The notes under the pieces were generated by a model. That model did not search any database and was not told the DNA's origin. It saw only the letters and a program-made list of their open reading frames with translations. Positions 12,201 through 24,200 of a DNA stretch of 64,000 nt are shown piece by piece. Both the position numbers and the translations under genes were made by a program. Source of the stretch: Amborella trichopoda (taxonomy: Eukaryota > Streptophyta > Magnoliopsida > Amborellales > Amborellaceae); contig NW_006499858.1 of assembly GCF_000471905.2 (NCBI RefSeq), forward strand, positions 331,247 through 395,246, written 5' to 3'. Each line of letters begins with the position of its first letter. Within the stretch, counting starts at the first letter, position 1.

Positions 12201-15200
12201 TTGTTGCATGCTTCTCATCTATTAGTCATGAGTGCTCTCTTCAAGGGGTGAAAAGATACATTTTAGTGAAGATAGCATATTTGTGGTTCATCATCTTGTT
12301 CCCACACCACTTTTATCTGAAGAGGATGGTGTACACCTTGAAAAGGAGCTGATGACATATATTAGGAGAAACAAGATGGTACAACCCGAATTTCTAAACG
12401 ATTATACCCTGGATGCTGACCCGGAATCAAGAACTATTCCTGACTCGGGTAATTCTTTCCCTTCTCTGAGAGTCCTAATTTGGACTTACCCATTGCTGTA
12501 TGCAACAGTAAGTGTTCTTGCATTCAGCATCCTATAGGGAACTTTGTATCCTATAACTCTATGTCCTTTTCTTGTTGTTCCTTCATATCAATCCTATCTT
12601 CTGTTTGAATAACTTCTTGTGTTGCACAAGCACTTTGACAACCTCAATAAAGGTTGCATGTGTGAAGGGATGCGAGCACTTGAGTAAAATAATACCTTCC
12701 TAGGGAGGAAGGTCGTAAGCTGTCGCAGGATGTACACTATAAAGTACAAGGCTGATGGTACCATTGAAAGCTATAAGGCTAGTTTGGTTGCAAATGGCTT
12801 CACTCAGACTCTTGGCATAAACTATTAAGAAACTTTTGCTCCTATGGCCAACTTGAATACTGAGGATCATTCTTTCTCTAGCTGCTAATAAATCTTGGCC
12901 TCTCCACCAGCTAGATGTAAAGAATGCATTCTTGCATGGAGACATCCAAGAAGAAATCGATATGGCCATGCCCCCATGTTTTTATATTCAGGGGGAGACA
13001 AGAAATGTGTGCAAGTTAAAGAAGATGATTTATGGACTTAAACAGTCTCCTAGAGTGTGTGGCTTGAAAAATTCAGTGAGGCACTGCTAAAATTTAGGTT
13101 TAAAAGAAGTTGGGTTGATCATACGCTCTTTGTTAAGAAGAATAGTGTTGGAATCATTTCAAGGCCTTGAATCTTGACGTATTATAGCTTTTGACCACAA
13201 TGGGAGTTGTCACTCTAGGATCTTGACGTATTGGGACCAAGAGTCGCAAATCCCGAGTATCATGAGGCTTGTGTTGAGTGAGAGGCACCAAGAGGGTTGA
13301 GGGTTACCTCTAGTTAGGGTCGGTTTTGTTTTATGCATCATGATAGTGTGTTGGCTAGGGCGGTGTGATATTGATTATTGTGTGATATGAGGTCGAGTGA
13401 TTTGTTGTGATGGCCCTGTATGAGAAGGTTAGGCACACAAACATAAGCTTAAATCCCTGACCTTGATCCTTCTCATAGTATGTGCATAAATAGTCGTAAA
13501 TGGGAAGACACTCTTCCATGGCTTATCCACTAGGAAGAGAAATGCTATGTGCCGAGAGGGGACCCCTGCATCCAATAGAGTGCATATTCTCGGGGAGCAC
13601 CTGTAATCGGCTACAACATGAGTCATGCGCCGCATGTTGGACAGACTCTGATTGTCACAACCCCGCCCCCTTTCCCCTTACCGTACTTGTCAGAGGGCAA
13701 CAGGGTGCAGAACCACGACCAAAGGTAGCGAATGCCACTCAGGTGGGAGTGCGCTCAATGCTTGAAGGGAAGGAATCAAAGCAAACCATGAAAGAAAAAC
13801 ACAACTCCAACCACACACAATCATCAAAAAGCTGGACAAATTAATTCCAAATCATAAATAAAAGCTCCAAAGTATTACAAATATGTCCAAGGCACCAAAA
13901 GCCCAACATTTATACATAGCTTCAATACAAAACAACTATATGGCCAAGCTGCCATCTAATCCATACAATCAAAAGAAGCTTTCACAAGCCGTGATCACCA
14001 AACCGCCCGTCCTCAACCCGCAAGCTATCACTCTACATAGATGAAGGTCAAAGGAGTGAGCTATAAAGCCCAGTAAGTAGATCAAGGTGCCATGTATTCC
14101 TGCCTACACACAGTAGCTCACAACCATACTCAAAATTCATATAAGTCTCATAAACATGGAGTCATGTATCACAATTATATTTAGCAATGTGTCGTGAGCG
14201 ATTCTTTTCATGGTGGGGCAATCGCAAAATCAGGTATCAGATTACATATGAGCTAGCAGTTTATCAAATCTTCTCATCCTGATCATCGTAACAGATCAAC
14301 AGTATCAGGCAAGCATATATCAACCACAAATAATCCTAACATCACCTACTCCCAAAATAGAAGTCCTATCCATCAGGCCAAGCAAAATCTATCAGTCTGC
14401 TCGAGGGCGTTACGCTACCAAAGGGGTCCCAATGGATAGTGCCTCACACTGAAATTTAGGGGAGGAGCGACCCTCCCAACACACACTCATCCTAACTCTC
14501 GTCCTATCATAGGGAGTCAGGGAAATATCTCAACTGCCGACACACTGTCTAACCACTCAGGTCTTATCACGCAGCACTTATCACATAGCTGACCACACAG
14601 GCCTTATCATATAGCACTTTGCTTTCCCAAAATCATGCACACCTATCACTATAGAACATGTATTATAATCATTTAGACATATCTTAACAGAGCATGTCAT
14701 ACTATCATCCGCACATTTCTTATTCGGAACACATTTCCATGCTGACATAAAACCTCAGCGTACCATGCATATAATCATATTATCGTGCTTATTAGTTTGA
14801 GAGACATCATCATGTCGTATCATGCATATAAACTGACCACCAGGCTCAGTAGCTCAAAAGATATCATCATACCATTTTTCTGGTTTTTCACAGAGAATAG
14901 GGTCCACCTATAAAGGCATATCATGGGATTCAAAAATCATTTGGACGTGGGACAACTTTTATAACAATATAGGCTCATGAAAACACAACTTTCGTGAAGG
15001 GAATAACCCTTAAATATTGGCCTAAAGTTTGTCAAACTGTTGAGGATCTTGAGTGAAACTTCTGGCTTTCCACAGCAGAAAATACAGGGCGATATCTTAA
15101 TAGAAAATTGGACATAACTTTCAAACCACAGGGAATTTCGTCATGCTTCCAAAACCATTTTCAAAATAGATTCATACATCTCCCATTTAGAAGTGGTTTG

Positions 15201-18200
15201 AGCTCATTCTGATATATTTTGGTTAGTAAACAGTTCCACACAAAACACGTAACAGTTCTGGAAAATTCCTGTCTTCACAGCAGAAAATCCAGTGTGACAT
15301 CCTTATAAAAAAATGGATATAACTTTCAAATCACAGAGAAGTTTACCATAATTGCAAAACCATTTTTGAAATGGACTCATTTATCTTTCATTTAGAAGTG
15401 GTTTGACCTCATTCTGATGTATTTTGGTCAGTGAACAGTTCTACACAACAACATGTAAAGTCCTTGGAATTCATTTCATAATTTTGGCATACTTCAGAAA
15501 ATAGCTAATATCTTTCAAACCAAAAGAAGCATTGGCAAGATGCCTTTTCCATCTTAAAATAGATTCAAAGGGGTACTTTCCCACAAACTTTCATGAGCAA
15601 TAAAGTCATTTTCGATGCTCAAACAATTACACAAATGGGAGTCATAGTTCTGGAAAACAGAGCACATACTAACAAGGTTTCATATTCACAATCTCATCCA
15701 TTTTCACAGTCACATCCATATTCACAATCACATCCATATTCACAATTACATCTACATTCATGTTTGAAATTTCACACTTTGATAAGCTAAGTAAAACAAA
15801 AGCATGGAACATGGAAATTAGATCCACTTACTGCACTAAGTGAAACTCCCAAGTGCTCCACACAGGTTTCTCTTCAAAGTGGCAAGCATCAAAGGATGGT
15901 TTTAAGGCTTGGGAGGGAGGAAGTGGGTGAGAGGATAGGGACAAGAGAGAGAACGAAACCCCATGGAGGGGTATGAAGGAGGGTATAAATGAGCAAAAGA
16001 AAGGGAGGGGTGGCAGGTGGCAGCCAGCAAAAGACAAGTGGTATACAAAAGACGTCCATGTGCCACAATGCACACAAGAGGCATACATGCAATCATGAGA
16101 GAGAGAGAAGTTTTCCCCTGGAGAGTCGCGCTCGGCGGTATCGCGCTCGGCAGCATCGCTCGCGGCTGTGTCACTCGTGGCAGCGTCCTCGTGCGGCAGC
16201 ATCGCGCTCTGTAGCGTCGCGCTTGGCAATGTCGCGCGCTGCAGCATCGCGCTTGGCAATTTCACACTGTGGTTTCACACACAACGGTTACACACGGTGG
16301 CTTCACACACGACGGTTTCACACACGGCGGCTTTCATACACAGCGGCTTTCATACTTATCTGCGCTCGGCAACGTCGTGCTCCAACTTACCCATGCCGAC
16401 GCACTATAATCTCACCGAAAAAATCTGGGTCCTGCGATTGGAGTGTTGTTTTTCTTTCGTGGTTTACTTTGATTCCTTCTTCTTGCGTTAAGCGCATTTC
16501 TACCTGAGTGGCATGCGCTACCTGTGGTCGCGGTCCCGCACCCTACTGCCCTTCGACGTGTATGGTAGGGGGAAGGGGGGGGGCTGTGACAGTTTATGAT
16601 ATCAGAGTAGCCAAGATAGGATTCTTGGCCTAGAGAGTCTTAGAAGTTTCTATAGGGTGGTATTTGGATAGGCTAGTAACTGGGTGTTTGTAATTTAGGT
16701 CAAGATGAAGAGGACTCGTGCCAACAATTCGAGTTCGAGTAATGGGAACAGGGAGGCTTTTGGAGAATTTTTTAGGACACTCAAGGTCATGACTCAAGTT
16801 ATGAAGGATTGTCTGCCAGCCCTGGCTGCCCCTGCCCCAAACCAAGTAGATAGCGGGCTGATTGAAAGATTTAGGAGACTTGCACCTTCAACATTCTCGA
16901 GACATAGAGGAGTAGATGAAGGATGGGTCCATGAGGCTTTGCATAGACTATAAGCAGTGGAATCAAGTAACAGTGAAGAACAAGTACCCCCTGCCTAGGG
17001 TTGATGACCTCTTTAACCAGCTTCATGGGGCCTAAGTGTTCTCTAAGATTGATCTCCGAACGGGTTATCATCAACTGCAAGTCATGTAGGGAGATATTCC
17101 CAAGACCGCATTTAGAACCCGATATGGCCACTATAAGTTTTTAGTAATACCGTTCGGATTGACTAATGCCCCAGTTGTTTTCATGGACTTGATGAATAGA
17201 ATTTTCACACCCTTTCTGGATAATTTTGTTGTGGTCTTTATTGATGATATTTTGGTGTATTCGGCAAGAAAGATAAGTTGAGCCCGTGTTATATTGGACC
17301 TTTTGAGATTCTGGAAAAAGTTGGAGGCGTGGCATATCGACTTGCCCTACCACCTGAATTGGCGAACATCCATAATGTCTTTCATGTATCTCTGTTAAGG
17401 AAATACCAGCCCAACCCATCCCATATTCAGAGATATGAATCGGTTTCGATCAGAGAAGACTTGACCTTCATCGAGTAGCCAATTGAGATTCTGGATAGAA
17501 GGGTGCAGGTGTTGCATAATAAAGAGATCCCTCTACTCCATGTTTTGTTGCAGTACCATTCACGGGAAAAATCGACCCGGGAACGGGAAGATGAGATCCG
17601 GGATAAGTACCCCAATTTGTTTGTTTAACAGAGGTATGATTTTGGGGACAAAATCCTTTTTTTAAGGGGGGATGATGTAAGGACCCAGACTTTTCTGATA
17701 TTTTGTGGTACGCTGGCGAGTCGTCGGCCGTGCGCGACGCTGCCGTGGGCGGCCGGCCAGGGGACCTACTTGTTCTTCTTCCGGCATTTTGAGGTGCGCC
17801 GGCTAGTCGTTGGTTGTGCGCGATGTTGCCGTGCGCGACGTTGCTGTGGGCGACGCTGCCGTGTGCGACGCTGCTGTGCGCGACAATCCAAGGAAACTAC
17901 TTATTCTCTCTTTCATGATTGTTTGCATGCCTCTTGTGGCCATGTGGCACATGCATGCCTCTTGTGTGCCATTTGTCTGTTGCTTGCTGCCACCCTCTTT
18001 CTTTTGCTTATTTGTACCCCCCTTTCACACCCCATTATGAGTTTTGTCCTCTCTCTCCCACGTCCTCCTTCTCTAGACTTAAAACCTTAAGCTTGAACCC
18101 ATCCTTGGAGCTTGGCCTTTTGAAGGTAACCTGTGTGGGGAACCTTGGAGTTTCCTTTGGTACATGTAAGTAGATCTAGCTTCCATGTTTCCATATTTTT

Positions 18201-21200
18201 GTTTAATGCCTGTTTACTTGGTTTATCAAGTATGAAATTCAAGCATGAATATGGATGTGATTGTAAATATGGGTGTGGATGTATGTTATTGAAATCTTAA
18301 TAGAATGTACTCTGTTTTTCAGAACTGTGACTCCCATTTGTGTGATAGTTTGAGTATCAAAAACATCTCTGTTGATCATAAGATTTTGTGGGACAGTACC
18401 CTTTTGAATCTATTTTAAGATGGAAAAGACCTCTTGTCAATATCTCTTTTGGTTTGAAAGTTATGAGTCATTTTCGGAAGTATGCCAGGATTGTGAAACG
18501 AATTTTCTAGGAACTTTATGTGGTTTTGTATAAAGCTTTTCACTGACCAAAATATATCAGAATGGGGTCAAACCACTTCTAAATTAAAGATAAATGAGTC
18601 TATTTTAAAAATGATTTTGCAACCATGATAAAATTCTCTGTGATTTCTAAGTTATGCTCAGTCTTCTATGATGATGTCACATTGGAATTTCTGCTGTGAA
18701 GACAGGAATTTTCCTGAACTCTGACTCTTGTTTGTGTGATCGATTGAGTATCAAAAACGTCTCTGTTGATTGCGAAATTTTGTGGGAAAGTACCCCTATG
18801 AATCTATTTTAATATGGAAAAGACATCTTGGTAATACCTCTTTTGGTTTGAAAGTTATTAGTCATTTTCTGAAGTATGCCAGAATTGTGAAATGAATTTC
18901 CAGAACTGTTATGTGTTTTTGTGTGGAACTGTTCACTGACCAAAATATATCAGAATGAGGTCAAACCACTTCTAAATGAAAGATCAATGAGTCTATTCTA
19001 AAATGGTTTTGGAACCATGATAAAATTTCATGTAATTTGAAAGTTATGCCCATCATTCTATGAAAATGTCACATTGGAATTTTAGTTGTGAAAACAAGAA
19101 CTATATTCACAGAAGATCAAATAGTTTGATAAGCTTTAAGCCAAAATTTGGGGTCACGCCCTTCATGAAAATTGTGCTTTCATGAGTCGAGATTGTTATG
19201 ACAGTGGTCTTGGGTCTAAATGACTTCTGAATTTCATGTTATACCCCTAAAGGTGGACTACGTTCACTGTGAAACACCAAAAAAATAACCTGATGATGTC
19301 CTTGAGCTAATGAGCTCAATGATATGTGTGCCTGAGATGTGCTCAGTTGTGGTATGTTCTGTTATAATAAGACATGCTCTATTATGAAATGAAAGTATGC
19401 TCTGTTATGAAATGAAAGTATGCTATGAATGCATATAGTAAGACACACTCAGTTGTGATATGAATGCATGATATTGAGATATGCTCAGTTATGATATGAA
19501 TATATGTAGTAAGACATGCTCAGTTATGATATGAATGCATGATAATGAGATAGGCTATGTTATATGGATGCATGTAGTAAGACGTGTTTTGATATGATAT
19601 GCACATGCTCTGATATGATATGTACATGCTCTGGTATGATATGAAAGCAAGCTTTGTAATGAAATGATGTGTATAAAGCACTATGCAATGGGTCATCCAT
19701 TAGTAGTGTAAGATGATATGATAAGAAATGTGTGAGGCATTATGCAATGGGTCATCCATTGATAGTATAAGATGATATGATAAGAAATGTGTGAAGCACT
19801 ATGCAATGGGTCATCTATTGGTAGTGTAAGATGATATGATAAGAAATGTGTGAAGCACTATGCAATGGGTCATCCACTGATAGTGTAAGATGATATGATA
19901 AGAAATGTGTGAAGCACTATGCAATGGATCATCTATTGATAGTGTAATATGATATGATAAGAAAGTTGTGCCAGCAGTTGAGATCTTTCCCTGACCCTCG
20001 ATGATAGAAAGGGAGTTAGGATGTGGGTCACCTGGGAGGGTCGTGCCCCCCAATATGTATGTATGGCCCTACGCAATGGGTCATCTATGTGTAGTGTAAT
20101 GCCCTTCAGCTAGAGAACAAATGAGGGTTGTGTCTTGCAAGGCCACCGCCTATCAAAAGCCCCAAAGCGCACTGGAGACTGTGTGTGTGAAGGCATTACG
20201 AATTGGGTCATTCATTTGTCATTGTTTTCCCTCCTGAGATATGGTAGAAGTCCTAAGCAATGGGATTGGCTGGCCTAAGGGATAGGGTTTCTACTTTGAG
20301 AGTAGGCGATATTAGGATTGCTTGTGGTTGATATGTATTTGTTTGATTTATTGATATGTTATTATGCTCATGATGGAAAGATTTGATAAACTGCTAGTTC
20401 ATATGATATCTAATTTGCGATTGCTCCATCACTATTCGCGATTGCTCCACCAAGAAAGAAATCACTTACGACAAATTGCTAAATATACTTGTGACACATG
20501 GCTCCATGCTTGTAAGATTTGCATGAACCTTGAGTATGGTTGAGTTACTGTGTGTAGGCAGGAATGCATGGCACCCTGATCTACTTATTGGGCTTTATAG
20601 CTCACTCCTTTAACTTTCATCTGTGTAGAGTGATAGCCGCAGGTTAAGGACGGGTGGTTTGGTGATTGCGGCTGGCGGTTGGAGTTCTGTGCTTCTTGTG
20701 GAAGTCTTTTGCAATTTTATGCTTTATATGGCAGTTTGGTCATATAGTTTTCGTTTGTATTAAAGCTATGTAAAAGTTGTTGGGCCTTTGGAGCCTTAGA
20801 CATATTTGTAATAATTTGGATTTTATATACAACTTGTTGGTCCAGCATTTTAGCGGTTGCGATTGGAGTTTTGTTTTTCTTTCGTGGTTTGTTTTGTTTC
20901 CTTAAAGCGTTGAGCGCACTCCCACCTGACTGGCATTCGCTACCTGTGGTCGCGGTTCTGCTCTCTGTTGCCCTTCGACGTGTACGGTAAGGGGAAGGGG
21001 GCAGGGCTGTGACAGTTTATAGTATCAAAGGTTTAGGAGACTTGCACCCCCAGCATTCTCGAGACATGGGGGGTTAGAAAGGGCTGAAAGATGGAGGAGG
21101 CAAGTAGAGAAGATTTTTGAAGTTTTGCATTGCTTTGATGCGCAGAAATTCAGGTTAGGGACTTTTATGCTGGAATGGGACGCTGAACATTGGTGGAGCT

Positions 21201-24200
21201 CGGTGGAGCAGTCCTGGATAGAGACAGGGACTACTGCCACCTGGGAGAATTTCCTAGTGGCATTTGATGAGAAATATTTTCTTGATTATGTCCGAGAGAT
21301 GAAGTTGAGTTTATTGAGCTGCAACAAGGGAGACTGTCTGTAGAACAGTATGCTGCTAAATTTGCATAGCTCTCTCGGTATGCGCCCCATATCATCAACA
21401 CTGAGGCACGCAAGGCGAGCAAGTTTGAGAGGGGCCTCAGGCCAGATATCCGAGGAAGAGTAATGTCAGCCAACCTTAAAGTGTTCTCCTCATTGGTGGA
21501 CCTAACTATGAAGATCGAGAAGGATTGTGAGGAGTTCTGATTGAGAAAGGAATGGAGAGTAAGGTCCGCATCGTCTGGAAATTTTGGGGAGAAGACTTGA
21601 CTGCCTTCTAGGGGAAATTTTAGAGGACGGACTCACCAGGGCAAGATGAAGGCCCAGAAGATTTTCCTGAGTGATGTGAGAGAGAACCAGTGCCCGACAT
21701 GCTCATATTGTGGGTTGAGCAACCACTCGACAGTTGAGTGCTATAAGAGGAAGAGAACGTGCCTTAAGTGTGGCAGGCCTAGCCACTGGATCAAGGACTG
21801 CCCTATGATAAAGCCGGAGAACTGACCAAAGACTCAGGGTCGGGTGTTTGCACTTACGGAGTAAGAGGCGAAAGCTTCTACTTCAATGATCCGAGGTACG
21901 CTCTTTGTTTGTGGTAGAGAAGCTAGAATTTTGATTGACCCTGGTTCCTCTCATTCGTTTGTTGCACCTCATTTTGCATGCCATATGAATGTTGAACCTT
22001 CACTTCTTGACTACACTTTAGTAGTGTGCACTCCTGTGGGGGATTCTATGGAAACAGACATGGTATACAAGCAATGTGAGGTCTTGCTTGAGGGGTGTGT
22101 TCTGCAAAGTCCATCAGTATCATATTGGTTAGCTCATCCGCTTTTGCATGTTTCACGGAGCTCGTGGATTCAATTCCCATGAGCGCTACTCATTTTTTAG
22201 TGTAAAAAAGTAGTCTAAAAGGCCAATATTTTTAACTTGTGTAACTTTAACATTAGACGTTAGATATCATACTGGTTGGGTTGTCCGCCTTTATACGCTT
22301 CATTTAAAAGCTCATGCGTTTGATTCCCATGAGCCCCGTTTTTTTTTCTTTTTCTTTTTAAATTTTCAAGCTCTTTAACCCTTAAAAAAAAAGGCTGAAG
22401 TCTTTCCTTGGGGGAATTGAACCCTAGTCACTTTGAAAAGCATGCGCATATGCTATTATCCAAAACGCCATTCACGCATTTATGGTCTGTATGGGTGTCA
22501 TAGAGAGCCTATTTGATGGAGAGGTTGCTGAATGGAAAGTGCAGTTGTCTAAGAAGTTCACTTATCGGATCCTAAAGGTTCTTGACATATTCGGACCATT
22601 ACTACATGTCGAGGTTCCTACCACCAGTGTTTGGTCATTAGAAAGCCAAGGCTGAGTCGGAGAATTCATGAATTTTAGAGAAGGAATCGAAAAAAATTTA
22701 TCCATAAAGTTTTTGGATGTCTAGAACTCAAGGGCGAGTTCTTTCTAAGTTGTAACTTGGCGAGATTGATGCTGTCCATCAACTCACGACAAACTTCAAG
22801 GCCCACCTTCAGGTCTTTGGAGGCATATTTCGTCTAGTTTCGGACATTTTCAGAATAGGGTCATAGTAGTGATTTTGATATTAGAGAAAAAAGTTACGCC
22901 TACATGAAGTCCGGGTATTTACTTCATGGTTATATTTTAGGATGAGTTTGCCGTAATTCATTTCGGCAAGTGCAAAAGTATCCAATTGGTGCTTTAATCA
23001 GGAGTTCTAATTACATTAGACTTAGGTTTATAAGGTCAAAATAAAATCTATATATAGGGGTTAAGTTAGGGTCTTTGGTTCAAACTTGAGTTATTGTGGA
23101 AGAACATTGTTTCCTTGAATTATTATATGTTTTGCATAGCCATTGAAGCTTGGCTTGTTAGATTCCTACAATTTCGAACAATTCATCAGTTTTTTTTTTT
23201 CTACATCTGTGTTTGGTTCTTTTCTTCTGATACAAATTTGCATCAAGTTAAAATTATTATAAGCCATAAAAGAGTGAAAGGGCTTGTTTGTCAATTAAGT
23301 TCTTCGCTTTATTTCTTTGAAGTTTAGAGTAAGAATGTAACATCAAGAAATATCCAGGCAGACATCCTTGACATGCACTACATATTCCCGGTCACTCTTA
23401 TCTCAGTGTCTCATGCTACATAGTCTAGGTTTATATAGATAACGACAGCTCTATTCAAATCTTCTTGAAACGTTAAGTTAATACTTACAATATCATGATC
23501 TGTATCTCCACCCATAATGGCATCTTGGCATCACAGTAATATGACTCTGAAAGCAATTATAAAGTTATGAACTTGAAATGTAGAGGAACCAATCAACCCA
23601 TTATCGAATATTAGAGAGTAGGGTCTTAACTTATAGGCACTGATGCTTTGTTTTGTTTTATTGCAATCATTAATCTTTATATTTATTGATTTTTGTAATC
23701 GATACATAAGGAACAGTTCCTTAGACTTGGTGGAGGGGCCACAACGTGAGTCAAGGGTTCCATTCCTACCCCATTACATATACATATATACATATAAATA
23801 CAGACATAAGTATCTATATACACCACTGTTTAAAAAGTCGGCAGAACTTTCAAAAATTGGCCGACTAATTCGGACTTGGGCACTGGCTGAGCCTGGATGT
23901 GCTCGATTTCATAGGCCATGTATTTGGGAATTTACCTACAGTGCTCTAATCGGCTGATTTGTACATCAGTCAGCGATTTATTGTAAAAATTGGTGGATTT
24001 ATGCACTATTGTAGTGCAGACATGTAAAAAGCTTTTTACAGGTCAAATATGGACTTTGAAGGCATCTACTCTCCTTTTTCAAGTGTTTTGGGTTCCACTA
24101 TTGGGGCTTTTTCTCTTCCCAATGCTAGGTGGGCATGACAATGGACCCAGACCCGACTGGAATAGTGTTATTATCTAAACAATATTTAACATATAATAAT

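Larger units (their letters stand above)
8414..13165 (+). mobile_element. Decayed Ty1/copia retrotransposon, 3' end missing
   Basis: Order: 5' LTR; primer-binding site; Gag remnant ([20 protein letters not shown], and later a CCHC knuckle [14 protein letters not shown] near 9970-10011); pre-integrase remnant (GHVS..., CHICELSKH); integrase core ([14 protein letters not shown] near 11490, then DNGGEY); and a reverse-transcriptase remnant ([13 protein letters not shown] near 12740, to [15 protein letters not shown] near 13150). Gag to integrase to reverse transcriptase is the copia order. Stops and frameshifts break every domain, so it cannot be autonomous. No 3' LTR was found: the homology stops near 13165. 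It lies in sense inside the 17.9-kb SS5 intron. Confidence 0.85.

Noticed and set aside
13500..13844. 114-residue plus-strand ORF
   Set aside because: Lies across the end of the minus-strand gypsy LTR and its flank; no protein similarity seen.
15989..16507. 172-residue Arg/Ser/His-rich ORF, with overlapping ORFs on both strands
   Set aside because: Product of the GC-rich repeated start of the gypsy LTR; it crosses the LTR inversion junction.
19340..19966. CRISPR-like array
   Set aside because: A 59-base head-to-tail tandem repeat without unique spacers, inside a plant LTR.
22116..22345. Functional tRNA genes
   Set aside because: Box-like motifs are present, but acceptor stems and full cloverleaves are not convincing; SINE-like remnants fit better.
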